Assembly: GCA_965214375.1 (NCBI GenBank)
Contig: OZ243947.1
Span: 62,001 to 126,000 of the forward strand
Length of the DNA: 64,000 nucleotides
From: Endobugula sp965214375
GTDB taxonomy: Bacteria; Pseudomonadota; Gammaproteobacteria; Pseudomonadales; Cellvibrionaceae
Direction: 5' to 3'
Made by a program: the position numbers and the translations under genes. Under the pieces are notes generated by a model. The model searched no databases and was not told where the DNA came from. It worked only from the letters and a program-made list of their open reading frames with translations. Each line of letters opens with the position of its first letter. Positions within the stretch are counted from its first letter, which is position 1. Of the stretch, positions 42,535 to 53,920 are shown one piece after another.

Positions 42535-45500
42535 TGCAATCTTGCAGATAACAGTGACGATGAAACTGTTGCAGCAAACGCAACATTAACGGGTCGTACA
42601 TTTACCATTACTGCTGAAGCAGGTTTACATGCATCATCCACAGCGTTGGCTATTACCGATGAAGACACAACAGATGCAGGTGGTGTAGGTTCTGACTTGC
42701 AGCTAACACTCACACAGTTGCAAAATTTGAGTACAGCTAATCAATCAGTCGTTGGTGTTGATGGCACCATTGTGCTTAATAACTATAGCACTTCGGGTGA
42801 TGACTATATTATCTCCTATAATTACATTCCAACCGCGGGTGGTCGTGATCACGATAATGCCCAGAGTGATTTAGACGTTGTCGAACAATTTTCTCTTGTC
42901 GCAACCGATGCGGATGGCAATAGCAATAGCCCGGGTGTTCTTGATATTCTGATTACGGACACATCGCCAACGGCTGCATTGGATACAGCAAGTGTTACCG
43001 AAGACGCCAGCCCTAGTGTTGTGACAGGGGATGTGAGAACCAACGATACCTCGGGTGCTGATACAGATACTTCTGTCAGTGCGATTGATTTTGGTGGTTC
43101 ACAAACCGTTGGAAGCCCGTTTAATACTACATACGGTACATTAGATTTAAACTCTGACGGCACTTATAGTTATACTTTGGACAATGGTAATGCCACGGTT
43201 CAGGCTTTGGATAGTGGTGATCCTCTCGTTGAAACCTTCACTTACACCATTGTTGACAAGGATGGTGACACTAGCTCTACCACATTAACAGTAACCATTA
43301 ATGGTGCCGATGAAGCCCCGAGTGTAATTATTGTCGATAATGACAGCACCCCTAGCGTGGATGCTGATGAGGCTGTTCCTGAAAATTCGACACTTAACGG
43401 AGAATTTACGGTAACTGCAGCCGCAGGTTTACATGCGAGTTCAACAGCATTAACTATTGTCGATGAAAATGCAGGTGATACAGGTGGAAATACACTAAAC
43501 CTGACTTTATCCCAATTGCAAAACTTAAGTACATCCAATCAGCAAGCTGTTGGTGCTGATGGCACCATAACTCTGAATGATTATACGTTTACTGCAGGCT
43601 CACCTAATCAGTATATTGTTAAGTACACGTTTGACCCCACATGTAGTAGTCGTGACCACTCTGGTGGTGATACTAGAGTCATTGAACAGTTCTCAATTGT
43701 TGCGACTGATACAAACAATAATAGTAATTCTCCAGATGTATTGGATATCCTTATTACCGATACAGACCCCACAGCCACTAACAATGATGCTGGTACCGTA
43801 ACCGAGGATGCTGCTACGTTAACAGTAACAGGCAATGCGGTTACAGAGAATGAAGGTAGTGGTGTTGATACTATCGTAGACACGACGATTGACCCGGTGA
43901 CCTCAATAGCTCAGGGTGTGAGCTCTGCCGCGGTGAGTAATGGTTCACCGAATAGCATTGTGGGGACTTACGGTACGTTAACGATTCAAAGTGATGGCAG
44001 CTATACCTATACACTGGACGATAGTTCGGCGGCTGTTCAAACACTGGGGAGTAGTGATACGCCCACAGAAACGTTTACTTACACGATTACACACAGTGAT
44101 AATGATACGGCTACCGCGAGTATTACGGTTACGGTTCAAGGTGTTGAGGATGTAACGACGTTTACGAATGGCGGTGGTAGTGGTGGCGATGGTTTCACTC
44201 TAACAGGCCCAAGTTTGGTTGAAGCTTCTGGTAGTACAACGGCCAGTCAAACCTTTACGGTGACAAATGCCTCGGGTATTACTAGTCTGGATATTCAGTA
44301 AGGTGTCGATGCAGTTTCACGACTGAGTATTTTGAATGCAGGTACTACAGCTGTTAGTTTTGTTACATCTGAAGGTTCACTGACTGTGACTGACTACAAT
44401 TCAGCCACGGGTGTAGTGACATATACCTATACAGCAGATGGTGCTGCTGAAGCGCATAGTGGTTGTAATGATATACTGGATCCATTCTCTATTATTGCCG
44501 TTGATGATGAAGGCGATACAGAAAGCGCTCTCTTAAATGTTGAAATTACCGACGTCGACCCAACCGCCAATGCCGATGTGGGCTACACACTCACTGAAGA
44601 CTTGGGTCGTACGGAAACGGTGACTTTATTGGGCAGTACACAAACGGCTACGCAAACCATTACCACCGCAGCCGGTAATGTCTTTGGTGCAACCGGCGCT
44701 TCACCCGGTGATGTGGCTGACGTACAAGTCGATACCAATAGTAACCCGGTCACTAATATTTCCAATAATGCTGAAGGTACTAGTTCTACCGTTGCCACCA
44801 GTGGCACAACAACCATTGAAGGTTTCTATGGCGATCTGATTATTGATTCAACGGGTGCATATACCTATTCATTGGATAATTCAGATACCGATACTCAGGC
44901 ACTGAATGCGGGTGAAGCGGTAACAGAGGTCTTTACCTACACCATTACTGATGGCAATAACGAAACGTCAGATACTGACACTGAAACTCTGACCTTTACG
45001 GTTAATGGCGCTAATGACGCAACGGTTAACAGTATGCCGGGTACACAGGCGGTCAATGTTGGTAATTTGCTGAATTTGGATTCTACGGGTGGTCCAAGTG
45101 GTGCTAATAATGCGATTACCGTAGCTGATGTTGATATTGATTTAGTCAGTATCACGGTTTCTGTGAGTGAAGGTACTTTTAGTGTCACTGACCAAACCGA
45201 TGTCAGTGTGTCCGGTGATAATACGGGTACTGTCGTGATTACCGCGACAGTCTCCGGGGATCAAAATATCCAAACCGCATTGCAAAATGCGGTAGATGAT
45301 TTGGTGTATGATCACCAAGGTACTGGTGGTGGTGCAACAGCTGCCTCAGGAGGCGATCAGGTAACGCTCACCGTAACCTCCAGAGACGCTCAGGGTCTTA
45401 CGGATGTGGATATCAGTAATATTTATGTTGTCAATGGCGCTACTGCACCAGAGATCAGTACGTTTAAAAACGACCCTCCACCCTCTACGGGTTTGTTGCG

Positions 45501-47898
45501 CAGATATTATGATGAAGGCTCTATCACCCTTCAACAAAATGATATTAATGGAACCGGAGATAACGGCCCGTCAACCACTTATGATAGTAGTGATTTAGAG
45601 ACCCATATTAAACAAGGTAGAGATGGCGGTATAACACAAACAGGCGTAGCTGGTGATTCACCAAGTGCAACACCGGATCGCGTTTCGCGTGATACCGATG
45701 GTATTGGTCGCGGTGTGGTCAATAACTCACCGAATGTATTACAGTTGGATAATGATAACGAAGTGATGGGCGGTGAAAACTCATCATTGGTATATACCGG
45801 TTTGGTTTACTTGGAAGCGGGTGTTAAATACGATTTTGCCGGTTTTACCGATTATGCCATGCATATCGAACTGGGTGGTCAGGTGATGTACAGCACCCAA
45901 TCGGTCAGTGGTTCTCTCAATGACCCGGTCGGTTTCTTTAACGCCGCTCTTGATAATATTGATGGTACACAAGAAGATGTTGATACCACCTTAACACCCA
46001 TAACCAGCGGGTATTACACCTTGGAAATCTATGGCGGTAATATCGATTCTAATGGTTATTTAATGGTCAATTTGCGCGCCGATGATGTCCCGGCACAACT
46101 CAGTGTGCAAAACTACCACCTCTATGCCAGTGCCGATGATGTGATTGATGCTGGTGGTGCACTAGGTACTTTTGTGCCTAATGGCTCTGGCGGTGGCGGC
46201 CATTTCCCGGCAGATACCACCAATGACCTTGTAGGTGTTGACGGGCAAAATATTAGCTTGGCCTCTATTGGCTTTGATACCACCAATGGTGATGTCGTTA
46301 CGCAAATTGTTATTACTGGTGTGCCTACTGCCAGTGGTGTTACATTACGAAATGCCAGCGGCACCATAGCTGAAGATACACCGGGCAGTGGTACTTACAC
46401 CATAAACAATCCTGCAGGTGTTGATATGCAGGGGCTTGCTCTGGTAGATGCTAACTTGACTAATATACCTTCAGGTAGTTTGGCTATTACGGTGGCACCA
46501 ACAGCCACCACCCTAACTGGTGTGGGTGCGCCAGCAACCGCTTCTGTTGGTGCTCAAACCATTGATATTGGTATTCTGGCGTCTAACTTTGAAGACGGTA
46601 TCGACCCGGATATTAACAATATTGACGACAGCAATGACGAGGTGGTCTATGGCTCTGGTGTGGCCGATACTCTAACGGCTTCCAGCGGCTTTGGTGTGAT
46701 TATTCATGGCCGCGGTGGAGATGATATTATTACTGGGTCCGACCCGTCATTTACAGCAGCAACTTCAACCACAGATTTGGTTATTTCACAAACAGGTACT
46801 ACGGCAGAGGGCAACAACACACTGTATGGTGGCAGTGGTAACGATACCATTGACGGTAAAGGTGGCGATGACCTGATTATTGGTGGTACGGGGTCTGATA
46901 TTCTTACCGGTGGTGCTGGCGATGATCTCTTTATTTGGTTGGAGAGTGATAGCGGTGCGGTTGATAGAATTCTTGACTTTAATGACGATAGTGGCGATTT
47001 AATTGATGTCTCGGCAATCTTAACCGGTGAAAATAGCGATAATATTGGCGGCTATATTTCACTGCAAAATACCAATGAATTGGTATTGGATTTTGATGGC
47101 GCTGGTGTTGGAACAACCACTCAAACGATTGTCCTGGAGGGCTATACCGGAACACTGCAAAACCTACTGAATAACCATATTGTGGCAGATGATCGCTTGT
47201 CAATTGCTGGAACAGCATCAGATGATAATTTCAATGGTACCACAGCTGCAGATGAAAATATCTTTTCTAATGGCATCACTGCCAGTTCATTCGAAATTGC
47301 ATATAGCCATGGTAATAATGCGGGTAATAGCGAAAACGGTAGCGATCCTTACACAGCAGGTGGTTCTGATAAATACATAATAAACTATAATGATATTGAT
47401 GATCCTGACAATAACAGCGCAGTAGATAATGTGGCTAGTCACAGAGTCTTTCTTTGGGATTTTGTGGTTGCCGATACATCAACTAATAATGATGCCGATG
47501 TGCTGGATATTTCTGATTTACTTCGTGGTGCCATTAATGCTGCGGGTGATCCAAACAATTTGTTAACGGATGATTTTTTGGATGTTAATGATGCTGGTGA
47601 ACTAGCGGAGCTTGCCAAGTTCTTTAATTTTAACAGCCACCCCTTCAGTTCTCCGGGTCAGAGTATCCTAGGCATTGATCTTCAGGGAGCTTACACTTCT
47701 ACCGAGCGTGGTTATGCTAACCTCTTTACGGGTTCTGATGAAGCCGCTGATGTGACCTTCCGTGTTACCAATGCTGCCGGTCGTGGTGCAGCCAATGAGT
47801 TTGATAATGCAACAGGCCAAACTTATGGTACAGATGATACTAGTGTAGCTAATATACTTAAGGGATTAGTTGATCTTGGTTTCCTAGATATCAATTAG
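42535..47898 (+). pseudogene. 5'-truncated RTX-type large adhesin with an in-frame TAA
   Basis: A repeat protein of the biofilm-adhesin type, exported by type I secretion. From ~42535 there are three long Ig/cadherin-like units; the first two share phrases such as TAEAGLHASSTALAITDE, LTLTQLQNLSTANQ and SPGVLDILITDT. Then VCBS-like units (YGTLTIQSDGSYTYTLDDSS), a PA14-like segment (GLLRRYYDEGSI ... GVKYDFAGFTDYAMHIELGG), RTX nonapeptides (GGSGNDTIDGKGGDDLIIGG) and a C-terminal secretion region. TAA at 44299-44301 interrupts the frame. The only ATG (42466) is inside the neighbouring gene's remnant, so the N-terminus is missing. Confidence 0.75.
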
Positions 47899-47934
47899 AC
47901 AAACAACCTGCGTTAATTTTAAACCCTTAACCCC

Positions 47935-47962
47935 ATAGCGGCTTTTTAGCCGCTATTTTTTT
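47935..47962 (+). terminator. Rho-independent terminator after the adhesin
   Basis: ATAGCGGCT / AGCCGCTAT arms (9 bp, perfect) with a TTTT loop followed by a run of T. Confidence 0.85.
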
Positions 47963-47997
47963 ATCTATACTGGGGTTTTTCTTAAAGGTGTGTCTTT

Positions 47998-48816
47998 ATG
48001 TTTAAAAAAATATTTTATGGTCTGTGTATTGGTTGTTTTACCATGGTGCCTTGTATGGTGGCAGCCTTGGAGATTCACTCTGATTGGGTTCAAGGTGGCA
48101 TGATTTTAGGTAGAACCTCGCCAGATAATACACTGGAGTTTTTGGGCCGCAAAGTGCGCTTAACTGAAGCGGGTGAGTTTGTTGTCGGTCTGGGGCGCGA
48201 TGCCAAGTCCACAGTCACGATGATAGAAACCACACCCCAAGGTAATACACACAAACACGTTTTTGCTGTCAAGCAACGTCAATACCAAGAACATCGTATT
48301 GAAGGAGTGCCCAAGCGTACTGTGAATATCCCTGAAAAAGCATTACCGCGTATTCGCAAAGAGGTACGTTTAACGAAAGCGGCCAGAAAAGTGGACACTT
48401 CACACAAGTATTTTCTACAAACCTTCGTGTGGCCTGTTACCGGGATTATTACCGGAGTTTACGGTAGCCGCCGTGTGTACAACGGTGTTCCCAAGCGTCC
48501 ACACTATGGCATTGATATTGCGTCCCCTCAAGGGACTCATGTAAAAGCGCCGGCTTCAGGAGTGGTTACACTCGTGCATGAAAATATGTACTTCTCGGGT
48601 GGGACGATTATTATGGATCATGGGCATGGCATATCGTCCACTTTTATTCATCTTCATAAAAGCCATGTAAAAAAGGGGGATGCCGTAAAACAAGGGCAGG
48701 TGATTGCAGAAGTCGGTTCCACAGGGCGTTCTACCGGGCCGCATTTGGATTGGCGTATGAATTGGTTTGACCAACGCCTCGACCCCCAGTTACTATTAGG
48801 CGACATGCCAAAATAA
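47998..48816 (+). CDS. Periplasmic M23 peptidase
   Basis: A 272-residue exported murein hydrolase: signal peptide MFKKIFYGLCIGCFTMVPCM with cleavage around VAALE. N-terminal beta domain (~25-135) and C-terminal M23 core with TGVYGSRRVYNGVPKRPHYGIDIA (His and Asp ligands), MDHGHGISSTFIHLHKS and STGRSTGPHLDWRM. Zinc-dependent cutting of peptidoglycan cross-links is expected. The final H-x-H of M23 reads PHLDW here. Its position before alaS is conserved in some relatives as a 'YgfM/NlpD-like' peptidase, but I am not sure of orthology. Confidence 0.85.
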   Translation: MFKKIFYGLCIGCFTMVPCMVAALEIHSDWVQGGMILGRTSPDNTLEFLGRKVRLTEAGEFVVGLGRDAKSTVTMIETTPQGNTHKHVFAVKQRQYQEHRIEGVPKRTVNIPEKALPRIRKEVRLTKAARKVDTSHKYFLQTFVWPVTGIITGVYGSRRVYNGVPKRPHYGIDIASPQGTHVKAPASGVVTLVHENMYFSGGTIIMDHGHGISSTFIHLHKSHVKKGDAVKQGQVIAEVGSTGRSTGPHLDWRMNWFDQRLDPQLLLGDMPK

Positions 48817-48827
48817 AAGAGGCTAGT

Positions 48828-49025
48828 GTGGATAAAAAACTCATTGATTTACTGGTTTGCCCTGTGACCAAAGCGCCTTTGCAATATGACCGAGAAAAAC
48901 AGGAGCTGGTCGCCGTTGCCAGCGGTTTAGCTTACCCTATTCGTGATGATATTCCTGTGATGCTAAAAAATGAAGCTCGTACATTAAGCGCTCAAGAAAA
49001 AGAACAGTGGAAAAAGAAAAAATGA
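48828..49025 (+). CDS. Trm112/YcaR-family protein
   Basis: A 65-residue protein with a GTG start. Sequence KKLIDLLVCPVTKAPLQYDREKQELV and AYPIRDDIPVMLKNEAR match the bacterial YcaR/Trm112 family, small partners of methyltransferases or lipid A-related steps. Many members have zinc-ribbon Cys pairs; only one Cys (VCPVTKAP) is present here, as in common non-zinc variants. The TGA overlaps the next ATG. Confidence 0.85.
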   Translation: MDKKLIDLLVCPVTKAPLQYDREKQELVAVASGLAYPIRDDIPVMLKNEARTLSAQEKEQWKKKK

Positions 49026-49366
49026 CCGAAGAGACCATTTTTACCAAAATTATCAATGGCGATATTCCTGCGGATAAAGTCTATGAAGATGACGAGTGTA
49101 TTTGTATTCGTGATATTGCACCGCAAGCACCCACCCATTTATTGATTATCCCCCGTAAACCTATCCCGCGTCTGGCTGATGCGACCGAAGAAGATCAAGC
49201 CTTATTGGGTCATCTAATGCTTAGAGTGGGTGATATTGCCCGTGAAGCTGGTGTTGATGGTGCGTTTCGTCTGATTGTGAATAATGGTGCTAATGCCGGT
49301 CAAACCGTCTTTCACTTGCATATTCACTTATTGGCAGGCAAGACCTTCTCTGAAGGTATGGTATAG
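49022..49366 (+). CDS. Histidine-triad nucleotide-binding protein (HinT)
   Basis: A 114-residue purine nucleoside phosphoramidase. I choose ATG 49022, overlapping the previous stop, as the extension MEKEK reads into the upstream gene. Family blocks TIFTKIINGDIPADKVYEDD and the active triad HLHIHLLAG are present, along with NNGANAGQTVFH. Length fits E. coli HinT (119). Intact. Confidence 0.93.
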   Translation: MTEETIFTKIINGDIPADKVYEDDECICIRDIAPQAPTHLLIIPRKPIPRLADATEEDQALLGHLMLRVGDIAREAGVDGAFRLIVNNGANAGQTVFHLHIHLLAGKTFSEGMV

Positions 49367-49438
49367 CAGGCTGTTTGCTGCGGCTTTGATAGTTTATAAT
49401 CCCCGCCTTTTACACGAAAACCCTAGAGAGCCCGTTTT

Positions 49439-52063
49439 ATGAAAAGCGCTGATATTCGCGAAGCCTTTTTGCGTTTCTTTGAATCTAAGGGGCATGCCAT
49501 TGTGAATAGTAGTTCACTGGTGCCTACTAATGACCCCACATTACTGTTTACGAATGCCGGTATGGTGCAGTTCAAAGATGTTTTTCTGGGAACGGATAAG
49601 CGTGATTACTCACGCGCAGTCAGCTCACAGCGCTGTGTGCGTGCAGGTGGTAAGCATAATGATCTCGAGAATGTGGGGTATACCGCTCGCCATCATACCT
49701 TCTTTGAGATGTTGGGTAATTTCAGTTTTGGCGATTATTTTAAACAGGATGCCATTACCTATGCATGGGAATTTTTAACTGCTAACGATTGGATGGGTAT
49801 TCCTGCAGAAAAATTGACCGTAACGGTCTATGCGGATGATGACGAAGCGTACGATATTTGGCATAACGAAGTGGGTATTCCTGCGGAACGCCTGATTCGT
49901 ATCGGCGATAACAAGGGTGGCAAGTATCAATCGGACAACTTTTGGGCGATGGGTGATACCGGTCCTTGTGGTCCTTGTACCGAAATTTTTTACGACCACG
50001 GCGAACACATTTGGGGTGGTTTGCCGGGTACACCGGAAGAAGACGGTGATCGTTATATTGAAATCTGGAACAATGTGTTTATGCAGTTTAACCGCAGTGC
50101 AGATGGCACCATGGAACCGTTGCCCAAGCCTTCTGTGGATACGGGTATGGGGTTGGAGCGTATTGCTGCAGTGATGCAAGGTGTACATAGTAATTATGAC
50201 ATCGATTTATTTCAGAACTTACTACAGGCAGCCGCTCACGTAACGAATACAGAAGATTTGGATAATAAATCACTGCGTGTGATTGCTGATCATATTCGTT
50301 CCTGTGCATTTTTAATTGCTGATTGTGTGATTCCCTCCAATGAAGGGCGAGGTTATGTGTTGCGTCGGATTATACGCCGTGCTATTCGTCATGGTCATAA
50401 GCTGGAACAGGCGGAGGCATTTTTTCATCAATTAGTGGCTGCATTGGCGCAAGAAATGGGCAGTGCGTATCCTGAATTGGTACAGCAACAAGCGCAAATT
50501 GAGCAAGTATTATTGACGGAAGAACAACAGTTTGAAAAAACCCTTGATAAAGGTATGACCATTCTTGAAGCAGCACTAGAACATATGTCCGGAACGGAAA
50601 TTCCCGGTAAATTGGTATTTACCCTTTACGATACCTATGGTTTCCCAGTTGATTTAACCAACGATATTGCCCGTGAGCGCGACTTGACCTTGGATATGGA
50701 AGGTTATGAACAGTGTATGGCCGAACAGCGTGTGCGCGCACGTGCAGCGGGTAAATTCTCTGTCGACTATACGGCGTCAATGTCTGTTGCGGGTGAGACA
50801 ACTTTTTCAGGCTATGAAGTGGTTGCGGATAACGGCAGTGTAACGGCATTGTATAAAGGCACGGATGCCATTGAGTTGTTGAAAGAAGGCGAAGACGGTG
50901 TGATTGTCTTATCACAAACCCCCTTCTATGCCGAAGCTGGTGGGCAAGTCGGTGATACGGGATATTTAACCGTGGGCGATAACCGCTTTGAAGTGCGTGA
51001 TTGCCAAAAACACAGCCAACATCACTTACATATTGGGCGTATGGTTAGCGGCGCTATTAAGGTGGGTGATGAGGTCTATGCCGAGATTGATCACGGTTTG
51101 CGCGAATCCATCCAGTTAAACCACTCAACCACTCATTTAATGCATGCTGCCTTGCGTGAGGTGTTGGGTGAACATGTCGCACAAAAAGGTTCATTGGTGG
51201 ACTCAGAAAAACTGCGTTTTGATTTTTCACACTTTGAAGCCATGAAGCCACAACAATTACAACAAGTCAACACTTTGGTGAATGAGCATATACGCGTTAA
51301 TTCTGAAGTGACCACCGAGCTATGTGATATGGACACAGCCAAAGCTAGAGGAGCAATGATGCTGTTTGGGGAAAAATACGGTGAAGAGGTTCGTTTGGTT
51401 TCCATGGGCAATGGCTTCTCGGTTGAATTGTGTGGCGGTACCCATGTTAATGCGACCGGTAATATTGGCTTGTTCCACATTGTATCTGAATCGGGTATTG
51501 CTTCAGGTGTGCGCCGTATAGAAGCCTTGACGGGAGCCAGAGCCTTGGCTCACCTTACTCAAATGGAAAACCAATTATTGGAAATTGGTAGTTTGTTGAA
51601 GGTAAATGCCGCCAATACGGTAGAAAAGGTACAACAATTATCGGCTCACAGTAAAGAGCAGGAAAAAACACTGGCTGCATTACAGGCAAAACTAGCCAGT
51701 GCCAGCAGTGGTGATTTACTGTCCAAGGTAGAGTCGATAGCCGGTGTCGATGTGTTATTGCAATGCATTGAGGGCGCTGATGCCAAAGGCCTGCGTGAAC
51801 TGGCAGATGCCTTAAAGAGTCAAATGCAAACGGGAGTGTTTTGTCTGGCAGCGGGAGAAGGCGATAAAGTCTCCCTACTAGCAGGTGTTACCAAAGATTT
51901 AACCAGCCGCTTTAAAGCTGGAGATTTAATTCGTGAAGTCGCTCCGCTAGTCGGTGGCAAGGGCGGAGGTCGTCCGGATTTGGCACAAGGGGGGGGTACC
52001 AACCCACAAGGCATTGACAGCGCACTCCAAAAAGCGAAAGAATGGCTTGAAAACCACCAATAG
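49439..52063 (+). CDS. alaS: Alanyl-tRNA synthetase
   Basis: An 874-residue class II synthetase that charges tRNA-Ala. N-terminal catalytic domain: RFFESKGHAIVNSSSLVPTNDPTLLFTNAGM and RHHTFFEMLGNFSFGDYFK; tRNA-binding middle; editing domain with HSTTHLMHAALREVLG and CGGTHVNATGNIG (zinc/hydrolysis residues His, His, Cys, His); C-terminal oligomerisation/C-Ala domain with GGKGGGRPDLAQGGG. Length equals E. coli AlaRS (876). Complete and undamaged, a useful control against sequencing error. Confidence 0.98.
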   Translation: MKSADIREAFLRFFESKGHAIVNSSSLVPTNDPTLLFTNAGMVQFKDVFLGTDKRDYSRAVSSQRCVRAGGKHNDLENVGYTARHHTFFEMLGNFSFGDYFKQDAITYAWEFLTANDWMGIPAEKLTVTVYADDDEAYDIWHNEVGIPAERLIRIGDNKGGKYQSDNFWAMGDTGPCGPCTEIFYDHGEHIWGGLPGTPEEDGDRYIEIWNNVFMQFNRSADGTMEPLPKPSVDTGMGLERIAAVMQGVHSNYDIDLFQNLLQAAAHVTNTEDLDNKSLRVIADHIRSCAFLIADCVIPSNEGRGYVLRRIIRRAIRHGHKLEQAEAFFHQLVAALAQEMGSAYPELVQQQAQIEQVLLTEEQQFEKTLDKGMTILEAALEHMSGTEIPGKLVFTLYDTYGFPVDLTNDIARERDLTLDMEGYEQCMAEQRVRARAAGKFSVDYTASMSVAGETTFSGYEVVADNGSVTALYKGTDAIELLKEGEDGVIVLSQTPFYAEAGGQVGDTGYLTVGDNRFEVRDCQKHSQHHLHIGRMVSGAIKVGDEVYAEIDHGLRESIQLNHSTTHLMHAALREVLGEHVAQKGSLVDSEKLRFDFSHFEAMKPQQLQQVNTLVNEHIRVNSEVTTELCDMDTAKARGAMMLFGEKYGEEVRLVSMGNGFSVELCGGTHVNATGNIGLFHIVSESGIASGVRRIEALTGARALAHLTQMENQLLEIGSLLKVNAANTVEKVQQLSAHSKEQEKTLAALQAKLASASSGDLLSKVESIAGVDVLLQCIEGADAKGLRELADALKSQMQTGVFCLAAGEGDKVSLLAGVTKDLTSRFKAGDLIREVAPLVGGKGGGRPDLAQGGGTNPQGIDSALQKAKEWLENHQ

Positions 52064-52168
52064 TATAAAAAACTAGGGTTTTTGCGCCACTTCTATAGAA
52101 TAAGCCTTAACTTTTGGCTGTATTTAGTGTTTAATTGCGCCCTTTTTTGCGAGACTGGATAATAAGCG

Positions 52169-53407
52169 ATGAGCCTATTGGTTCAAAAATATGGTGGTAC
52201 GTCGGTAGGAACGGTAGAACGTATTCAAGCAGTTGCTGAAAAAGTGTCAGGCTTTCGTCAGCAGGGGCATGATATGGTGGTGGTGGTATCTGCCATGAGT
52301 GGTGAAACGAATCGCCTGACAGATTTGGCGTTTGCGATGCAGGAATCCCCTGAACCGCGAGAAATGGACGTCTTGTTATCGACCGGTGAGCAGGTGACCA
52401 TTGCTCTGCTGTGTATGGCATTAACCGCAAGAGGCTGTGAAGCCCGTTCATATACAGGTGGTCAGGTGCGTATTTTGACGGATGATGCACATACCAAAGC
52501 GCGCATTCAGGCAATTGATGAAGAACATATCCGTGCAGACCTAAATGCCGGGCGCGTGGTCGTGGTTGCTGGTTTTCAGGGAACTGACGAAAAAGGCAAC
52601 ATTACAACATTGGGTCGTGGTGGCTCAGATACCACGGGCGTGGCCTTGGCCGCGGCACTCAATGCCGACGAATGTCAAATATATACCGATGTTGATGGGG
52701 TGTATACTACAGACCCTCGTATTGTTCCGGCGGCTCACCGCCTGGACAAAATTACGTTTGAAGAAATGCTGGAAATGGCCAGTTTGGGTTCCAAGGTTCT
52801 GCAAATACGAGCAGTGGAGTTTGCCGGGAAGTACAATGTGCCGTTACGCGTATTACATAGTTTTCAAGATGGACCAGGCACCTTAATTACCATTGATGAG
52901 GAGTGTTCAACCATGGAACAACCTGTTGTTTCCGGTATAGTATTAAATCGTAATGAAGCGAAAGTGACGATTGCAGGTATACCCGATATTCCGGGTGTTG
53001 CGGCACGTGTATTGGCACCGATTGGTGATGCCAATATTGAAGTGGATGTGATTGTGCAGAATATTGCTGCAGATAACACCACAGATTTAACGTTCACGGT
53101 TAGCCGTACTGATATGGCTAAGGCACAAGCGGTCATGGAGTCGGTTGCCGAAGAACTCGGTGCGAAATCCGTGTTAACCGATGATAGTGTTGTTAAAGTA
53201 TCTATCGTAGGGGTTGGAATGCGCTCACATGCGGGTGTTGCCTCTCAGATGTTTACAACATTGGCACAGGAAAATATTAATATTCAGATGATTACAACGT
53301 CTGAAATTAAGGTTTCTGTCATTATTGAGGAACGTTACGCAGAATTAGCGAACCGCAGCCTGCATACAGCCTTTGGTCTGGATGTACTGGTTGAGGAAAC
53401 AATATAA
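52169..53407 (+). CDS. lysC: Aspartate kinase
   Basis: A 412-residue monofunctional aspartokinase, first step of the Lys/Thr/Met pathway. Motifs: LVQKYGGTSVGTVERIQAVAE, VVVVSAMSGETNRL, TLGRGGSDTTGVALAAAL and DGVYTTDPRI. Two ACT domains in the C-terminal third (SGIVLNRNEAKVTIAGIPD; SIVGVGMRSHAGVASQMFTTL) give Lys/Thr feedback. Lies between alaS and csrA, the standard order. Intact. Confidence 0.97.
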   Translation: MSLLVQKYGGTSVGTVERIQAVAEKVSGFRQQGHDMVVVVSAMSGETNRLTDLAFAMQESPEPREMDVLLSTGEQVTIALLCMALTARGCEARSYTGGQVRILTDDAHTKARIQAIDEEHIRADLNAGRVVVVAGFQGTDEKGNITTLGRGGSDTTGVALAAALNADECQIYTDVDGVYTTDPRIVPAAHRLDKITFEEMLEMASLGSKVLQIRAVEFAGKYNVPLRVLHSFQDGPGTLITIDEECSTMEQPVVSGIVLNRNEAKVTIAGIPDIPGVAARVLAPIGDANIEVDVIVQNIAADNTTDLTFTVSRTDMAKAQAVMESVAEELGAKSVLTDDSVVKVSIVGVGMRSHAGVASQMFTTLAQENINIQMITTSEIKVSVIIEERYAELANRSLHTAFGLDVLVEETI

Positions 53408-53471
53408 TATACCTACCATAGCTGGCTTGGGTGGTAAGTAGTGTGGATTTACAGGAAATCAGGAGTGTAAC

Positions 53472-53666
53472 ATGCTTATATTAACTCGTCGTATCGGAGA
53501 GACCTTAATGGTCGGTGATGATGTCACCGTGACTGTTTTGGGCATCAAAGGTAATCAAGTACGCATTGGTGTTAATGCACCGAAAGAAATTGCCGTACAC
53601 CGAGAGGAAATTTATCAGCGCATTCAGCGTGAAAAAGGTCTGGCGACACAGGCCGATGATGAATAA
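53472..53666 (+). CDS. csrA: Carbon storage regulator CsrA/RsmA
   Basis: A 64-residue mRNA-binding protein that blocks ribosome access at GGA motifs. Typical start LILTRRIGETLMVGDDVTVTVLGIKGNQVRIG, then APKEIAVHREEIYQRIQ. Two AGGA elements (CAGGAAATCAGGAG) lie just before ATG 53472, consistent with autoregulation by CsrA. Complete. Confidence 0.97.
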   Translation: MLILTRRIGETLMVGDDVTVTVLGIKGNQVRIGVNAPKEIAVHREEIYQRIQREKGLATQADDE

Positions 53667-53785
53667 CAATCTCGGCGTGTAAATTTCCCGAGAAACTATT
53701 TGAATCCCCTTATATTGCTGGTATTATGCCGCGGCTTTGTAAGGGGACAGATTTCTTTGGTATGAATTCCCTGCAATATCAATTC

Positions 53786-53875
53786 GGAGAGATGGCCGAG
53801 TGGCCGAAGGCGCTCCCCTGCTAAGGGAGTATACCTTGATCGGTATCGAGGGTTCGAATCCCTCTCTCTCCGCCA
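53786..53875 (+). tRNA. tRNA-Ser (GCT)
   Basis: Full cloverleaf with the long variable arm of serine tRNAs and an encoded CCA. Acceptor GGAGAGA pairs with TCTCTCC; anticodon loop CTGCTAA; T-arm GAGGG-TTCGAAT-CCCTC. Follows csrA as in many Pseudomonadales. Confidence 0.95.
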
Positions 53876-53878
53876 TCA

Positions 53879-53920
53879 TAAATAACAAAGGCTGCCCAAA
53901 AGGGCAGCCTTTGTTATTTA
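53879..53920. terminator. Bidirectional terminator after tRNA-Ser
   Basis: Perfect 19-bp arms (TAAATAACAAAGGCTGCCC and complement) with an AAAA loop at 53898-53901. Confidence 0.85.

Noticed and set aside
49775..50188. Minus-strand open frames inside alaS
   Set aside because: Shadow frames opposite a strongly conserved gene.
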